DNA of 64,000 bases from Deltaproteobacteria bacterium (GTDB lineage: Bacteria > Desulfobacterota > Desulfobacteria > Desulfobacterales > Desulfosarcinaceae): the NCBI GenBank assembly GCA_020444075.1, contig JAHLLR010000023.1, positions 1 through 64,000 on the forward strand, read 5' to 3'. The translations under genes and the position numbers were made by a program. The notes under the pieces are model-generated. The model was not told the DNA's origin, did no database searches, and worked only from the letters and a program-made list of their open reading frames with translations. Shown here in pieces: positions 38,001 to 45,590 of the stretch. Positions within the stretch are counted from its first letter, which is position 1, and each line of letters starts with the position of its first letter.

Positions 38001-39333
38001 CGAAGCCTCCCTGGCTGGAGAGCAGGGCACACAGGGCGATCCGCATGCGGGCGTAGACCGGGGAAGTGGCGGCCAGGCGCAGGTTGTCGTGGGTTTCGGC
38101 AAAATGGATGGCGGTGCCGTCGGCCTGCGAGATGTCCATGGCCCCGGGTAGGTAATGTTCGATCTGCCCCCGGTCGTAGTTTTGAAACAGCTCGCTGTAG
38201 GCCCAGTTGAAATCGGCCCAGTTGAGCAGGTCCCGGGTGACGGAGATCTTGCCGCCGAGCCCCTCCAACAGGAAAATCACGTTGGGGAACTGGTCCCGGA
38301 CCTTCCCGATCATATAGCGCCAGGCTGCCGTGGGAATCATGTAACCGGCGTCGCAGCGAAAACCATCCACGCCCCGGCGGCACCAGGTCAGAAAAACATC
38401 GGCCATATACTGCCACAAATCTTTGTGGCTGTAATCCAGGCGGGTGAGATCCGCCCAGACCACCCCCCAGGCGCCCGGATTTTCGATCTGGCCGTCCGGC
38501 TCCCGGGAGAGCCATTGGGGATGGGTTTCGTGAAGGCTGGCCGCCCAGCCGGTGTGGTTGATGGCGATATCGATTAACAGGCGCGCCCCTCTGGCGTGGA
38601 CGGCATCGACCAGTTCGATGAACTGCTCCAGGGGAGTGGCCTTGGGATCGAATTCGGCCAGGGCCGGATCGACGGCGCTGAAGCTCAAGGCGGCATAAGG
38701 GCTGCCGAACCGGCCCATGCGGGCATAGGTGGTGGGCGTGGGATGGATCGGCAGCAGCTGGAGGATCCGGCAGCCCAGGTGGCCGATGATAAAATCCAGT
38801 TCCCCGATCAGGTCCCGAAACGTCCCCGACGGCGGAATGACCGTATATCCGGCATCGTCCAGGCTTTTCACGGTCGGGTCGACAACGCCCATGGCCCCAT
38901 TTTTGTTCGGACCGAACTGACGCACGAAAGCATTGTAGATGATGTTGGCACAGCAGGTGTCCGCCGGGGCCACGTTGATAGCGGTGTTGGGCCCCGGCGG
39001 CCACAGCGGGTCAGCGCTGTCCCGGCTCAGGAAATAGCCCTTGGCCTCGAAGTGCCCCACTTCGGTCAGAGCGACGGTGAGGGTATAGCGGCCCTTTCCG
39101 ACAGCGGTCATGGGAAGATCGTACCAGCTCCGGCCCAACGGGTTTTCCCGGCGGTCCACCTGCCGGATGATTTCCCGGAGCACGGATCTGCCGTGCCCCA
39201 GGCTGGTCCTCAGCCAGGCCTGCCCATCCCATGCTTCGGGCACGTTGAGGTAAAAGGTGATCGTATCTCCCGCAAAATGAAGTTGCCGGGCGCCGGGCGC
39301 CGGAACCTGTACGATGGCATCGGACTGAACCAT
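35017..39333 (-). CDS. Fused alpha-amylase-family and amylo-alpha-1,6-glucosidase (glycogen debranching) protein
   Basis: 1438 residues. After a CBM-like N-terminus, a GH13 barrel spans about 130-560: nucleophile Asp328 in GVDGFRCDAGYMIP, acid Glu357 in IFLLEGLGG, and transition-state Asp416 in ETHDN. A beta-rich middle follows. The C-terminal 420 residues are a GDE-type (alpha/alpha)6 barrel starting near GYPWFLDWGRDTLIVVRGI, with the late HNGTAWTWVFPSF block. The two activities in one chain recall eukaryotic AGL, though I cannot say the N-terminal half is its homologue. Part of the minus-strand glycogen series. The end of the frame lies in a tandem repeat. Confidence 0.88.
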   Translation of the reverse strand: MVQSDAIVQVPAPGARQLHFAGDTITFYLNVPEAWDGQAWLRTSLGHGRSVLREIIRQVDRRENPLGRSWYDLPMTAVGKGRYTLTVALTEVGHFEAKGYFLSRDSADPLWPPGPNTAINVAPADTCCANIIYNAFVRQFGPNKNGAMGVVDPTVKSLDDAGYTVIPPSGTFRDLIGELDFIIGHLGCRILQLLPIHPTPTTYARMGRFGSPYAALSFSAVDPALAEFDPKATPLEQFIELVDAVHARGARLLIDIAINHTGWAASLHETHPQWLSREPDGQIENPGAWGVVWADLTRLDYSHKDLWQYMADVFLTWCRRGVDGFRCDAGYMIPTAAWRYMIGKVRDQFPNVIFLLEGLGGKISVTRDLLNWADFNWAYSELFQNYDRGQIEHYLPGAMDISQADGTAIHFAETHDNLRLAATSPVYARMRIALCALLSSQGGFGFANGVEWLATEKINVHGSPSLNWGAPDNQVDHIRRLNALLTVHPAFFHPVRVEMIQQGPGNTIVAARRCEPGGNGLLILVNLDAASANEAEWLWSRSPLNGDSVIDLLGGQPVSVGGDRETGRILLEPGQALCLTNDPEDLKRVARATGRFPRSPDRVLRQRLRAKALEVWRFHRGVGDLGQWDVDQAAAQMQASPLDFCRSMNPCGTTPRTVVWQFPVDLRREVMVPPGHFLLVRGCQPFRASLFENGTAMAVEESLTDAGDNAFVLFRPLPVAGRHKPRTLKLSCYDPDGCTHHEAPLLYLTAARQVRVRKIFTRPRIRLSSIHMLGTNGRGAMTRAHAHWGQLPSRYDALLAANLNPDVPEDRRILLTRLRGWVVFQGFSQEIGPDCLDAFGFDFDAWGGWQYHIPSGQGQHVVLSVGIHMLPGKNAIDLVFYRHPDRDRKDRLADDRPVTLILRPDIEDRNFHETTKAFTGAEHRFPSAVTRREKGFIFHPNEDHALEMEADRADFFIETQWHYMVHHPQEAQRGQDPDSDLFSPGYFSGPLAGGESEILKARVAEKGGSSVEPVVDMRRRISRFFKMSPQWEPPVAALEKALDQYIVKRDQYSTVIAGYPWFLDWGRDTLIVVRGIIAAGRLEEALTIIVQFAVFAKDGTIPNMIRGTDTGNRDTSDAPLWLFRVCDELGTVMGQEKVLETDCGGRTLRQVLLSMARSIMAGTPNGIVMDVGSGLLFSPSHFTWMDTNYPAGTPRQGYPIEIQALWQTALDYLGRVDAPAHRKQWQRLAGQVRQSILDLFFSDARGYLSDCLHAGPGTPASQATADNALRPNQLFALTLGAVSDPTVAAKILSACQELIVPGAIRSLADRPIDPELPVYHNGVLVNDPKAPYVGVYGGDEDTHRKPAYHNGTAWTWVFPSFCEAWADCYGPGEYETALAWLASSSRLINDGCVGHVPEILDGDAPHHSRGCDAQAWGVSELLRVWVKIEGLKKQGLRD

Positions 39334-39621
39334 GAATCAACCTTGCCTTCTTTAGAATGGATGGCTGACAGCCGTCATCGGGCCGCCATGGTCGTTGTGA
39401 ATTTTCCGGCACACGACCAATGGTGCCGGTGCCGGATGAATGGAAGCCTCCAATGGAGTCAACGGTGAATCAAAAAACAGAAAGGGTGGCGCCGGGCGCG
39501 TAAGAACCCACAATCAAGGTGGCTCAAATGAAAAAATCAGCGGCAAATGTAAACGTCAGAATAAGATAGATGCTTTTCCCTTGTCAACACGGACCTGCGG
39601 GCATTTCTGCAAAACTCGTGT
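39334..39621. other. 288-base gene-free stretch upstream of the glycogen series
   Basis: Lies between the start of the debranching-enzyme gene and the end of the next minus-strand gene. AT-rich around 39530-39575. No gene, tandem repeat or clear hairpin; the glycogen-cluster promoter is probably here. Confidence 0.45.
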
Positions 39622-41040
39622 TCAGCCGGAGGACTTGGCCCGGTAAACAAGGACACCGGCTGTTATCACGACCAGGCCGGCCGCCAGGGATAGCGGAAAC
39701 CAGAAAAACGTGTTCCTGAAAACGATGTTCTCCACGGTCTGGGTGCTGATATCGACGGCATCGATGCCCGTCTTTTTTACCTCCAGAAGCCCCGCATAAA
39801 CCATCCCGATAAGACCGTAGGATAGGTTGTAGGCCAGTCCCTTGAAGCTGAGCACCGTTGCCCGGCGCGATGAGGATGCCTGCTGGTTGACAAAATAACT
39901 GACGTAAAATCCCACCATATAAAGGGCGGAGAAGGCCACCAAAGCCGGCACCAGCCCCGTGTACGGCCAGAAATACACCATGCCCCACAGGCCGGCAAGG
40001 GCCGTGGCGGCGGTGGTCCACAGGCAGAAGGCCGGCGAATGGCTTTCCGCAATACGAAGCGCCAGCCGGGGGATGAACATCCCCGTCACCGCCATCACCG
40101 ATCCGATAATCCCGTAAAGCGATTCGGGCAGCTGCACCATGCGGTAGTATTGGCTGGCCAGGGTGATGACCATGCGCAAAATACCGTCGAACAGCATCCC
40201 GAAAAGGATCACAGCCAGGACAAACGGAGTCTGGAAAATCCATCTGCCGGTGGAAAGGGTGAGTTTGAACGCATCCATGGCCGACCCTCCGAATTGCTGT
40301 TCACAGGTGCCGTCCGCCTTGGGGGCGGGGCAGATCTCGTCCAGCCGGAAAACGGCGGCCAGGGTAAACAGGGCCAGAATGAAGGTCAGGTAAAGGGGAA
40401 ACCGCAGGGTCTGGGCCTGGGTGAAATGATAATCCGATCCGAACGCGGACACGATCCGCGTCATCAGATCCGCATCGTAGACGGCGGCACCCACCGTCAT
40501 GGTGAGGATAAACATAGCCGATCGCAGACGCATCTGGACGTCCAGCACCCGTCCCCACTGGTCTGCCATCCCCTTGGCCTGGAGGGCGTCATAGGCGATG
40601 GCCTCGTCGGCACCGCTGGCAGCCGCCTCGGCCAGCCCGCTGAGCACCCGGTTGATCAGGAAAAAGATGAACAGCAAGGCTGTGTTGCCCCGCGGCGCCA
40701 GGCACAGGATCGCCATTTCCACCAGCATGGAAAAGGCGGCGAACACCAGCAGTCGGCGCCGGCCGACAATGTCCGCCAGGGCACCGGAGGGCACCTCGGC
40801 CATGACGATGGTGGCCGCCCACACCGCGTTAAGAATGGAAAACTGGGCCACGGAAAGCCCGAAATCCAGGAATAGAACGGTAAAAATCGGGTAGTAGAAC
40901 CGGCAGTTGAAAAACACCCGGAAGGCGATGAACATGCGCACATTGTTTACCGAAAACGGGGATGGCGGTGCGGGTGTGCGGTCGGATGCGTCAATTTTCA
41001 GCGGTCTGCCCTCCTGTTCGACATTCCTGGGTATCCACAA
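39622..41040 (-). CDS. Major facilitator superfamily transporter
   Basis: About 472 residues with 12 hydrophobic helices. The loop 2-3 signature is EVPSGALADIVGRRRLLVF, typical of MFS proteins; a long cytoplasmic central loop includes ICPAPKADGTCEQQFGG. The substrate is unknown. The open frame begins with TTG at 41040 without a clear ribosome site; the true start may be downstream, before NVRMFIAFRVFFNCRF where the first helix begins. It stands alone, 185 bases from a divergent NYN gene. Confidence 0.82.
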   Translation of the reverse strand: MWIPRNVEQEGRPLKIDASDRTPAPPSPFSVNNVRMFIAFRVFFNCRFYYPIFTVLFLDFGLSVAQFSILNAVWAATIVMAEVPSGALADIVGRRRLLVFAAFSMLVEMAILCLAPRGNTALLFIFFLINRVLSGLAEAAASGADEAIAYDALQAKGMADQWGRVLDVQMRLRSAMFILTMTVGAAVYDADLMTRIVSAFGSDYHFTQAQTLRFPLYLTFILALFTLAAVFRLDEICPAPKADGTCEQQFGGSAMDAFKLTLSTGRWIFQTPFVLAVILFGMLFDGILRMVITLASQYYRMVQLPESLYGIIGSVMAVTGMFIPRLALRIAESHSPAFCLWTTAATALAGLWGMVYFWPYTGLVPALVAFSALYMVGFYVSYFVNQQASSSRRATVLSFKGLAYNLSYGLIGMVYAGLLEVKKTGIDAVDISTQTVENIVFRNTFFWFPLSLAAGLVVITAGVLVYRAKSSG

Positions 41041-41224
41041 CCATGGCGTATAATATAATACGTGTTTTCATTGGATAAAGGCTGGCCAGGGATTATGCGG
41101 CGGCACCAACGGCGAAATTGACAAAATCCGATAATCTCATTACTGTTCTGAAGACAGCAAGGTAACGGCAGAATTCAAAAATTCGTTTTTTTCCGTCCCA
41201 CCCCCATCATTGAACGAGGAACAT

Positions 41225-42004
41225 ATGACCAAGGAAGCGGTAGCCATATACTGGGATTTCGAAAACCTGCATGCCAGCATCTTCGATGCCCTCAATGGCA
41301 GCGGCAGCTATCCGAAGCCGGCCAACCGGAATCGACAGCAGGAGGTGCTGGTGGACGTTCAGGGCGTCTACGATTTTGCCACCACTTACGGGAATGTGGC
41401 CATCAACAAAGCCTACTGCAACTGGCACTGGTTTACGCGGTATCGCCAGAGCCTGCTCAAATGCGCCGTGGAACTGATCCAGCTTTTCCCCCCCGGCGCC
41501 CAGGCCAAAAACGGGGCGGACATCAAACTCTCCCTGGACGCGGTGGAGGATATCCTGCGCTTTCCCCACATTTCGTCGATCATCGTCGTTGGCGGGGACA
41601 GCGACTTCATCCCTCTGGCCCAGAAACTCAAAGCCGCCGGCAAGGATCTCATCGGGGTGGGATGTAAAAATGCCACCAACCGCCATTGGGCCAACAGCTG
41701 CTCGGATTTCAAATATTACGAAACCTTCGCCCTTGAACCGCAGGACGAAGAAGAAGAGACGGAAACCGCCACGGTCAAGGATGCCGCCGAACTGATCACC
41801 AAGGCCATCAAACAGATCTCCTTGAGGAACGGCGACAAATGGGTGCTCAAGGCCGCCATCCGGCCGGTGGTCAAACGGCTGGACCCGACCTTCGACGAAG
41901 CCAGCTACGGCTGCCGCAGCTTCGCCGACCTGCTGAAAAAACACAACGACAAATTCCAGATTGAACGGGGCCAGCACGACCATCTGGTGTGCCTGATGGA
42001 ATAG
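41225..42004 (+). CDS. NYN-domain ribonuclease with C-terminal LOTUS/OST-HTH domain
   Basis: 259 residues; ATG at 41225 follows a GAGGA site. The NYN (PIN-like, LabA/DUF88) domain covers about 1-165 with conserved acids Asp11 (IYWDFEN), Asp99 (NGADIKLSLD), Asp125 and Asp127 (GGDSDF). An acidic linker (EPQDEEEETETATV) leads to a C-terminal LOTUS-type winged helix at about 183-257 (WVLKAAIRPVVKRLDP, YGCRSFADLLKKHNDKFQI). Such proteins bind RNA through LOTUS and are predicted to cut it through NYN. A cupin gene follows closely. The RNA target is unknown. Confidence 0.9.
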   Translation: MTKEAVAIYWDFENLHASIFDALNGSGSYPKPANRNRQQEVLVDVQGVYDFATTYGNVAINKAYCNWHWFTRYRQSLLKCAVELIQLFPPGAQAKNGADIKLSLDAVEDILRFPHISSIIVVGGDSDFIPLAQKLKAAGKDLIGVGCKNATNRHWANSCSDFKYYETFALEPQDEEEETETATVKDAAELITKAIKQISLRNGDKWVLKAAIRPVVKRLDPTFDEASYGCRSFADLLKKHNDKFQIERGQHDHLVCLME

Positions 42005-42024
42005 CCCAGGTCCGAAGGAAAACC

Positions 42025-42396
42025 ATGCCCACCAAAATCAACGGTCCGAGCATCATCGACGCGGCAGGCACCAGGCCCAAACGCATCGAAGAATTTATCG
42101 GGAAGGTCAATTCCGGCACCGGGGCGCTCAGCGTCGCCCGCATGATCTCTCCACCCGGATGGCGGGAGCCGGGGCAACGACCGGCGTTCGACGAATATAC
42201 CGTCGTCCTCAAGGGACGGCTGCGGGTGGAATCGGAAGCGGGCACGCTGGATATCCGGGCCGGCGAGGCCGTCATCGCCCATGCCGGTCAGTGGGTGCGC
42301 TACAGCACCCCGGAACCGGAAGGCGCCGAGTACATCGCCGTCTGTCAACCCGCCTTTTCGCCGGAAACCGTTCACCGGGATGATGAAGTTGCCTGA
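42025..42396 (+). CDS. Small cupin-domain protein
   Basis: 123 residues; GAAGGAA precedes the ATG at 42025. A single conserved beta-barrel is seen: PGWREPGQRPAFDEYTVVLKGRLRVES, then IRAGEAVIAHAGQWVRY. The expected metal-binding His are partly replaced (Phe-Asp-Glu-Tyr where HxH-type residues are usual), so it may not be a metalloenzyme. It follows the NYN gene by 20 bases and precedes a small membrane protein, suggesting one transcript. Role unknown. Confidence 0.85.
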   Translation: MPTKINGPSIIDAAGTRPKRIEEFIGKVNSGTGALSVARMISPPGWREPGQRPAFDEYTVVLKGRLRVESEAGTLDIRAGEAVIAHAGQWVRYSTPEPEGAEYIAVCQPAFSPETVHRDDEVA

Positions 42397-42455
42397 ATAC
42401 GTTCTGGAATGGATTGCATCAAAACGCTATCAATTGCCGCGCCAAAAGGAAAGAC

Positions 42456-42905
42456 ATGAAAAATATATTGTTTCTGGCACTGGCCTTCTGCGTGGGCGGC
42501 CTGCTGCCTGTCCAGGGTTCCATCAACGCCCACCTGAGCAAGAGCCTCAACCACCCGCTTCAGGCCACGTTCATCTCTTTTTTCGGGGCTATCATCTTTC
42601 TCATTATCCTGCTTGTGGCGCTTAACCCGCCATTGCCGTCGGTTTCTCAACTCAAATCCACCCCGGCCTTCTATTTCACCGGCGGCATCTACGGGGTTAT
42701 TTTCGTCACCACCATCCTGATGCTGGCACCGCGCATCGGCATTGCCAATACGTTGGTGGCCACCATCATCGGCCAGCTCGTCATCTCGGTGATTCTGGAT
42801 CACTTCGGCGTTTTCGGCCTGCTGCGGCACCCGGTAAACGGATTCCGCCTGCTGGGATGCGTGGGATTGCTGGTCAGCCTCTACCTGATTCAAAAGTCCG
42901 GCTGA
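42456..42905 (+). CDS. DMT-superfamily membrane protein (YdcZ/DUF606 type)
   Basis: 149 residues, five hydrophobic helices. The N-terminal LALAFCVGGLLPVQGSINAHLSKSL and the TFISFFGAIIFLIILL helix match the DUF606 small transporters, which act as pairs or dimers. AAAAGGAAAG precedes the ATG at 42456; the longer frame upstream is not supported. The substrate is unknown. It is followed 18 bases later by the PHP gene. Confidence 0.86.
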   Translation: MKNILFLALAFCVGGLLPVQGSINAHLSKSLNHPLQATFISFFGAIIFLIILLVALNPPLPSVSQLKSTPAFYFTGGIYGVIFVTTILMLAPRIGIANTLVATIIGQLVISVILDHFGVFGLLRHPVNGFRLLGCVGLLVSLYLIQKSG

Positions 42906-42923
42906 GAAACGGTTAAAGGCCGC

Positions 42924-43493
42924 ATGATGCTGCAACAGGATTTGCATATTCACACCACCTATTCGACAAGTGATTCTTCCGTCGTACCCGAACAGACCGT
43001 TGCCCTGGTCGCTGCGGTCAACCATGCCAGGGTTGTGGGAATCAGCGACCACCTGGAGAATCTGTTGGATGGGATCTTCGATATCTATGCCGGGGAAATC
43101 CGCCAGGTCGGGTTAAAGGTCGGCGTTGAAGTGGACGGGCATTCCTGGGTCGCCGAAGCCACCGGCTGCGATGTCGATTATTATCTCTTCCACTGTCGGG
43201 ATCAGGATGCCGATTATCGTTCACTGGACCGGCTGCTCGCCACCGGCAGGCCGGTCATTGTCGCTCATCCCAACGCTTTATGCACCGACCTGAGCCGGGT
43301 ACCCACCGAGTGTCTGGTTGAAATCAACAACCGCTATGTCTGGCGAACCGACTGGAAACAATTTTACGGCCCTTTCAAAAATCGCTTCAAATTCGTCATC
43401 GGCTCCGACGCTCACCAGCCGAATTGGCTCGGTCAGGCGGCTGCTCACTTTGCCGCTGCGCAGCTCGGTATAAAAGAGCATCTGGTCTTCTAA
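42924..43493 (+). CDS. PHP-domain phosphoesterase
   Basis: 189 residues. Metal-binding motifs of the PHP fold are all seen: DLHIHTTYS, GISDHLE, GVEVDG, IVAHPNA and GSDAHQP. Members hydrolyse phosphoesters such as histidinol phosphate or oligonucleotide ends; this short version cannot be assigned a substrate. A second ATG follows immediately. The last four bases overlap the end of the convergent SDR gene. Confidence 0.85.
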   Translation: MMLQQDLHIHTTYSTSDSSVVPEQTVALVAAVNHARVVGISDHLENLLDGIFDIYAGEIRQVGLKVGVEVDGHSWVAEATGCDVDYYLFHCRDQDADYRSLDRLLATGRPVIVAHPNALCTDLSRVPTECLVEINNRYVWRTDWKQFYGPFKNRFKFVIGSDAHQPNWLGQAAAHFAAAQLGIKEHLVF

Positions 43494-44449
43494 CCGGCTG
43501 CCAGTTCCTCCAGCCCCTTTTCACGAGATACATGGCCCCGGTATCCCAGTTCCCGCCGGGCCTTCGAATCGCCGACGGTGACCTCTCCGCCGATGAGGGC
43601 CAGGTGAGCCCGGGTGATCGGTGGTGCCCAGGAAAAAGGCATACCCTCCAAAACTGCCGCCATACGCCACGCCAGCCATCGAGGCAGACTGACCGATCCG
43701 GGTTTCACACCCTGAGTTGCCAAAAGGCCGGTGAGAAACTGCCTGAATGTAACGGGTGGATCGCCGTCGGTCAGGAAATAGGCCTGGCCAGCTCGGCCGT
43801 GCCGGATGGCCAGGATGGCACCTTCACAGACGTTGCGCACATGGCAGGTGGCGTAAGAGTAATTTCCGCGATCGATCCATATGAACTGCCGGCGCTTTAC
43901 CGCAGCCACGACAGTGGGAAGGAAGGTGGCGTCCCCGACGCCCCAGATACATGGCGGACGAACTGCAACAGCAGAAAAGCCGGTGCTGTTTGCCCCCAGT
44001 ACAAGTTTTTCGGCTTCGGCCTTGGTACGGCAGTAGGTCCCGAAAACACGCGGCGGGTAGGGCCGGCTTTCATCGGCCTGTATCACCGGATGTCCATCGG
44101 AGACCACCGCTGCGGCACTGATAAAGACCAGTCGGGGGATGCCGACGGCCTTTGCAGCCTCGATGACGCACCGGGTACCATGGATGTTGACCGTTTCCAT
44201 CTCCTTACAACGGCCGAAAAAAGCCATCACGGCGGCACTGTGCACGACCGCGCCACAGCCGCGCATTCCGGCCCGCATCACCTCGATCTCGGCAAGATCG
44301 CCGGATACAGGCTCCGCACCAGCTGCCCGCACCACTGCTTCCGCACGGTCGGAGCGAACCAGTGCACGGACGTTGTCTCCGCCCGCCACAAGCATCCGGA
44401 TCAGATTCCTTCCCACGAAACCGGACCCGCCGGTGACGAATACGTTCAT
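43490..44449 (-). CDS. Extended short-chain dehydrogenase / NAD-dependent epimerase-type protein
   Basis: 319 residues. The Rossmann loop VTGGSGFVGRNLIRML is at the N-terminus, and the catalytic YCRTKAEAEKLV (YxxxK) is present with an upstream SAAAVVSDG. The closest broad types are 3-beta-hydroxysteroid dehydrogenase/isomerase-like or NAD-dependent epimerases acting on sugars or lipids; the substrate is unknown. AGGAGAGGA precedes the ATG. Its 3' end overlaps the convergent PHP gene by four bases. Confidence 0.87.
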   Translation of the reverse strand: MNVFVTGGSGFVGRNLIRMLVAGGDNVRALVRSDRAEAVVRAAGAEPVSGDLAEIEVMRAGMRGCGAVVHSAAVMAFFGRCKEMETVNIHGTRCVIEAAKAVGIPRLVFISAAAVVSDGHPVIQADESRPYPPRVFGTYCRTKAEAEKLVLGANSTGFSAVAVRPPCIWGVGDATFLPTVVAAVKRRQFIWIDRGNYSYATCHVRNVCEGAILAIRHGRAGQAYFLTDGDPPVTFRQFLTGLLATQGVKPGSVSLPRWLAWRMAAVLEGMPFSWAPPITRAHLALIGGEVTVGDSKARRELGYRGHVSREKGLEELAAG

Positions 44450-44490
44450 CTGTCCTCTCCTGATTTACCCGTCGGATCAGTTTGTCAGTA

Positions 44491-44748
44491 TTATGCTGTA
44501 CGCTCAGCTAAGGAAACCATATGAATTCCGAGCGGATTCATATCCACGGCGCCTATGGATATCAACAGGACGGGCATCCCGGACGAAAGCCGGTACCCTT
44601 TTAGGCTTACGACCAGGGTCATCGATTGACCGGTAATGGCCCGAAAACTGGAAATCGTCAGGATCTCCCAAAAAAGTGGAACCGGAGCAAGGGGTAGTGC
44701 GAGGGGGCCGTTCACGGGGTGTGACCGGCTGGACAACTGAGTGTCCAT
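44491..44748 (-). CDS. Possible small protein between GNAT and SDR genes
   Basis: A frame of 85 codons from an ATG with GGAG six bases upstream, in the 396-base gap between two minus-strand genes. The sequence has mixed hydrophobic and polar character (EILTISSFRAITGQSMTLVV, then SGMPVLLISIGAVDM), which could form a small beta-barrel. I do not recognise a family, and it may be chance. The remainder of the gap holds nothing I can identify. Confidence 0.3.
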   Translation of the reverse strand: MDTQLSSRSHPVNGPLALPLAPVPLFWEILTISSFRAITGQSMTLVVSLKGYRLSSGMPVLLISIGAVDMNPLGIHMVSLAERTA

Positions 44749-44845
44749 TGCGTTGCTCCGGTGTAACAATAAAATAAGGATAGCCCCATCCGGAGTCAAG
44801 AATCCAGCATAAAAAGTGGACTGACAATGACAGCGACAAAATCGT

Positions 44846-45367
44846 TCAGAACGTCCTATCGGGGATTTCCCCCGCTGAAGATGCGGGAAGTTCCAATTCC
44901 ATGTAAACATCTGCCGATGCATATCCCGGGTCCACGGGTAACGGCCGGTGTACGAAACCCATGGACGCATAAAGCCCCAGGGCAGATTTCAGCTTTGTGT
45001 TCGAAACCAGGACAACCTTCTTCGCACCGATACTTCTGGCATAGTCAATCACCGTCTGCGCTAAAAGCCGTCCGATTCCACGTCGCCTCGCCCAGGGGGC
45101 GGTGACAAGTTTGGCAATTTCTACGGCTGGGCCGTCCCCATGAATGGCTGCACAGGTACCCACGACAGCTCCATCCTCGACAGCCAGAAATATTTGCCCT
45201 CCCCGCTCAATTATCGATTCACGCGGAAAGTTCAAATGCTTTTCGTCAGCATCCTCGAGCAAACCAAAAGATTCAAGCCATGCCCGATTGAGGGTCGTGA
45301 AATCCTGCCTGTACCGATCCTCAAAAGGGATGATTTTCAATTTTCCCATGCTTTCGTTCTCTGTCAT
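44846..45367 (-). CDS. GNAT-family N-acetyltransferase
   Basis: 173 residues (167 if the second ATG at 45349 is used). Acetyl-CoA-binding motif A is VTAPWARRRGIGRLLAQTVIDYARSIGA, followed by the C-terminal LYASMGFVHRP. The beta-4/alpha-3 region EIAKLVTAP is typical. The acceptor is unknown; nothing nearby suggests one. Confidence 0.88.
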   Translation of the reverse strand: MTENESMGKLKIIPFEDRYRQDFTTLNRAWLESFGLLEDADEKHLNFPRESIIERGGQIFLAVEDGAVVGTCAAIHGDGPAVEIAKLVTAPWARRRGIGRLLAQTVIDYARSIGAKKVVLVSNTKLKSALGLYASMGFVHRPLPVDPGYASADVYMELELPASSAGEIPDRTF

Positions 45368-45590
45368 TTTGCCAAGGGTGTTGAAAAACCAGTGCGCTTG
45401 GCCCTACGGCGTTAAAATTCGGTTCAACAGGCTCATCGATCACCCACAAACTCGGCTTTTTCGCCTACTTTTACCCTGGCAAAGGCTTGGAATTCTTCCG
45501 GTCATGATGCCATGAGATGGATGGGATGAACAGCAAAAAAAAAGGGAACCGAGATGAAAGCACCGATCGTTGAGAAGGCAGTTCATAAAC

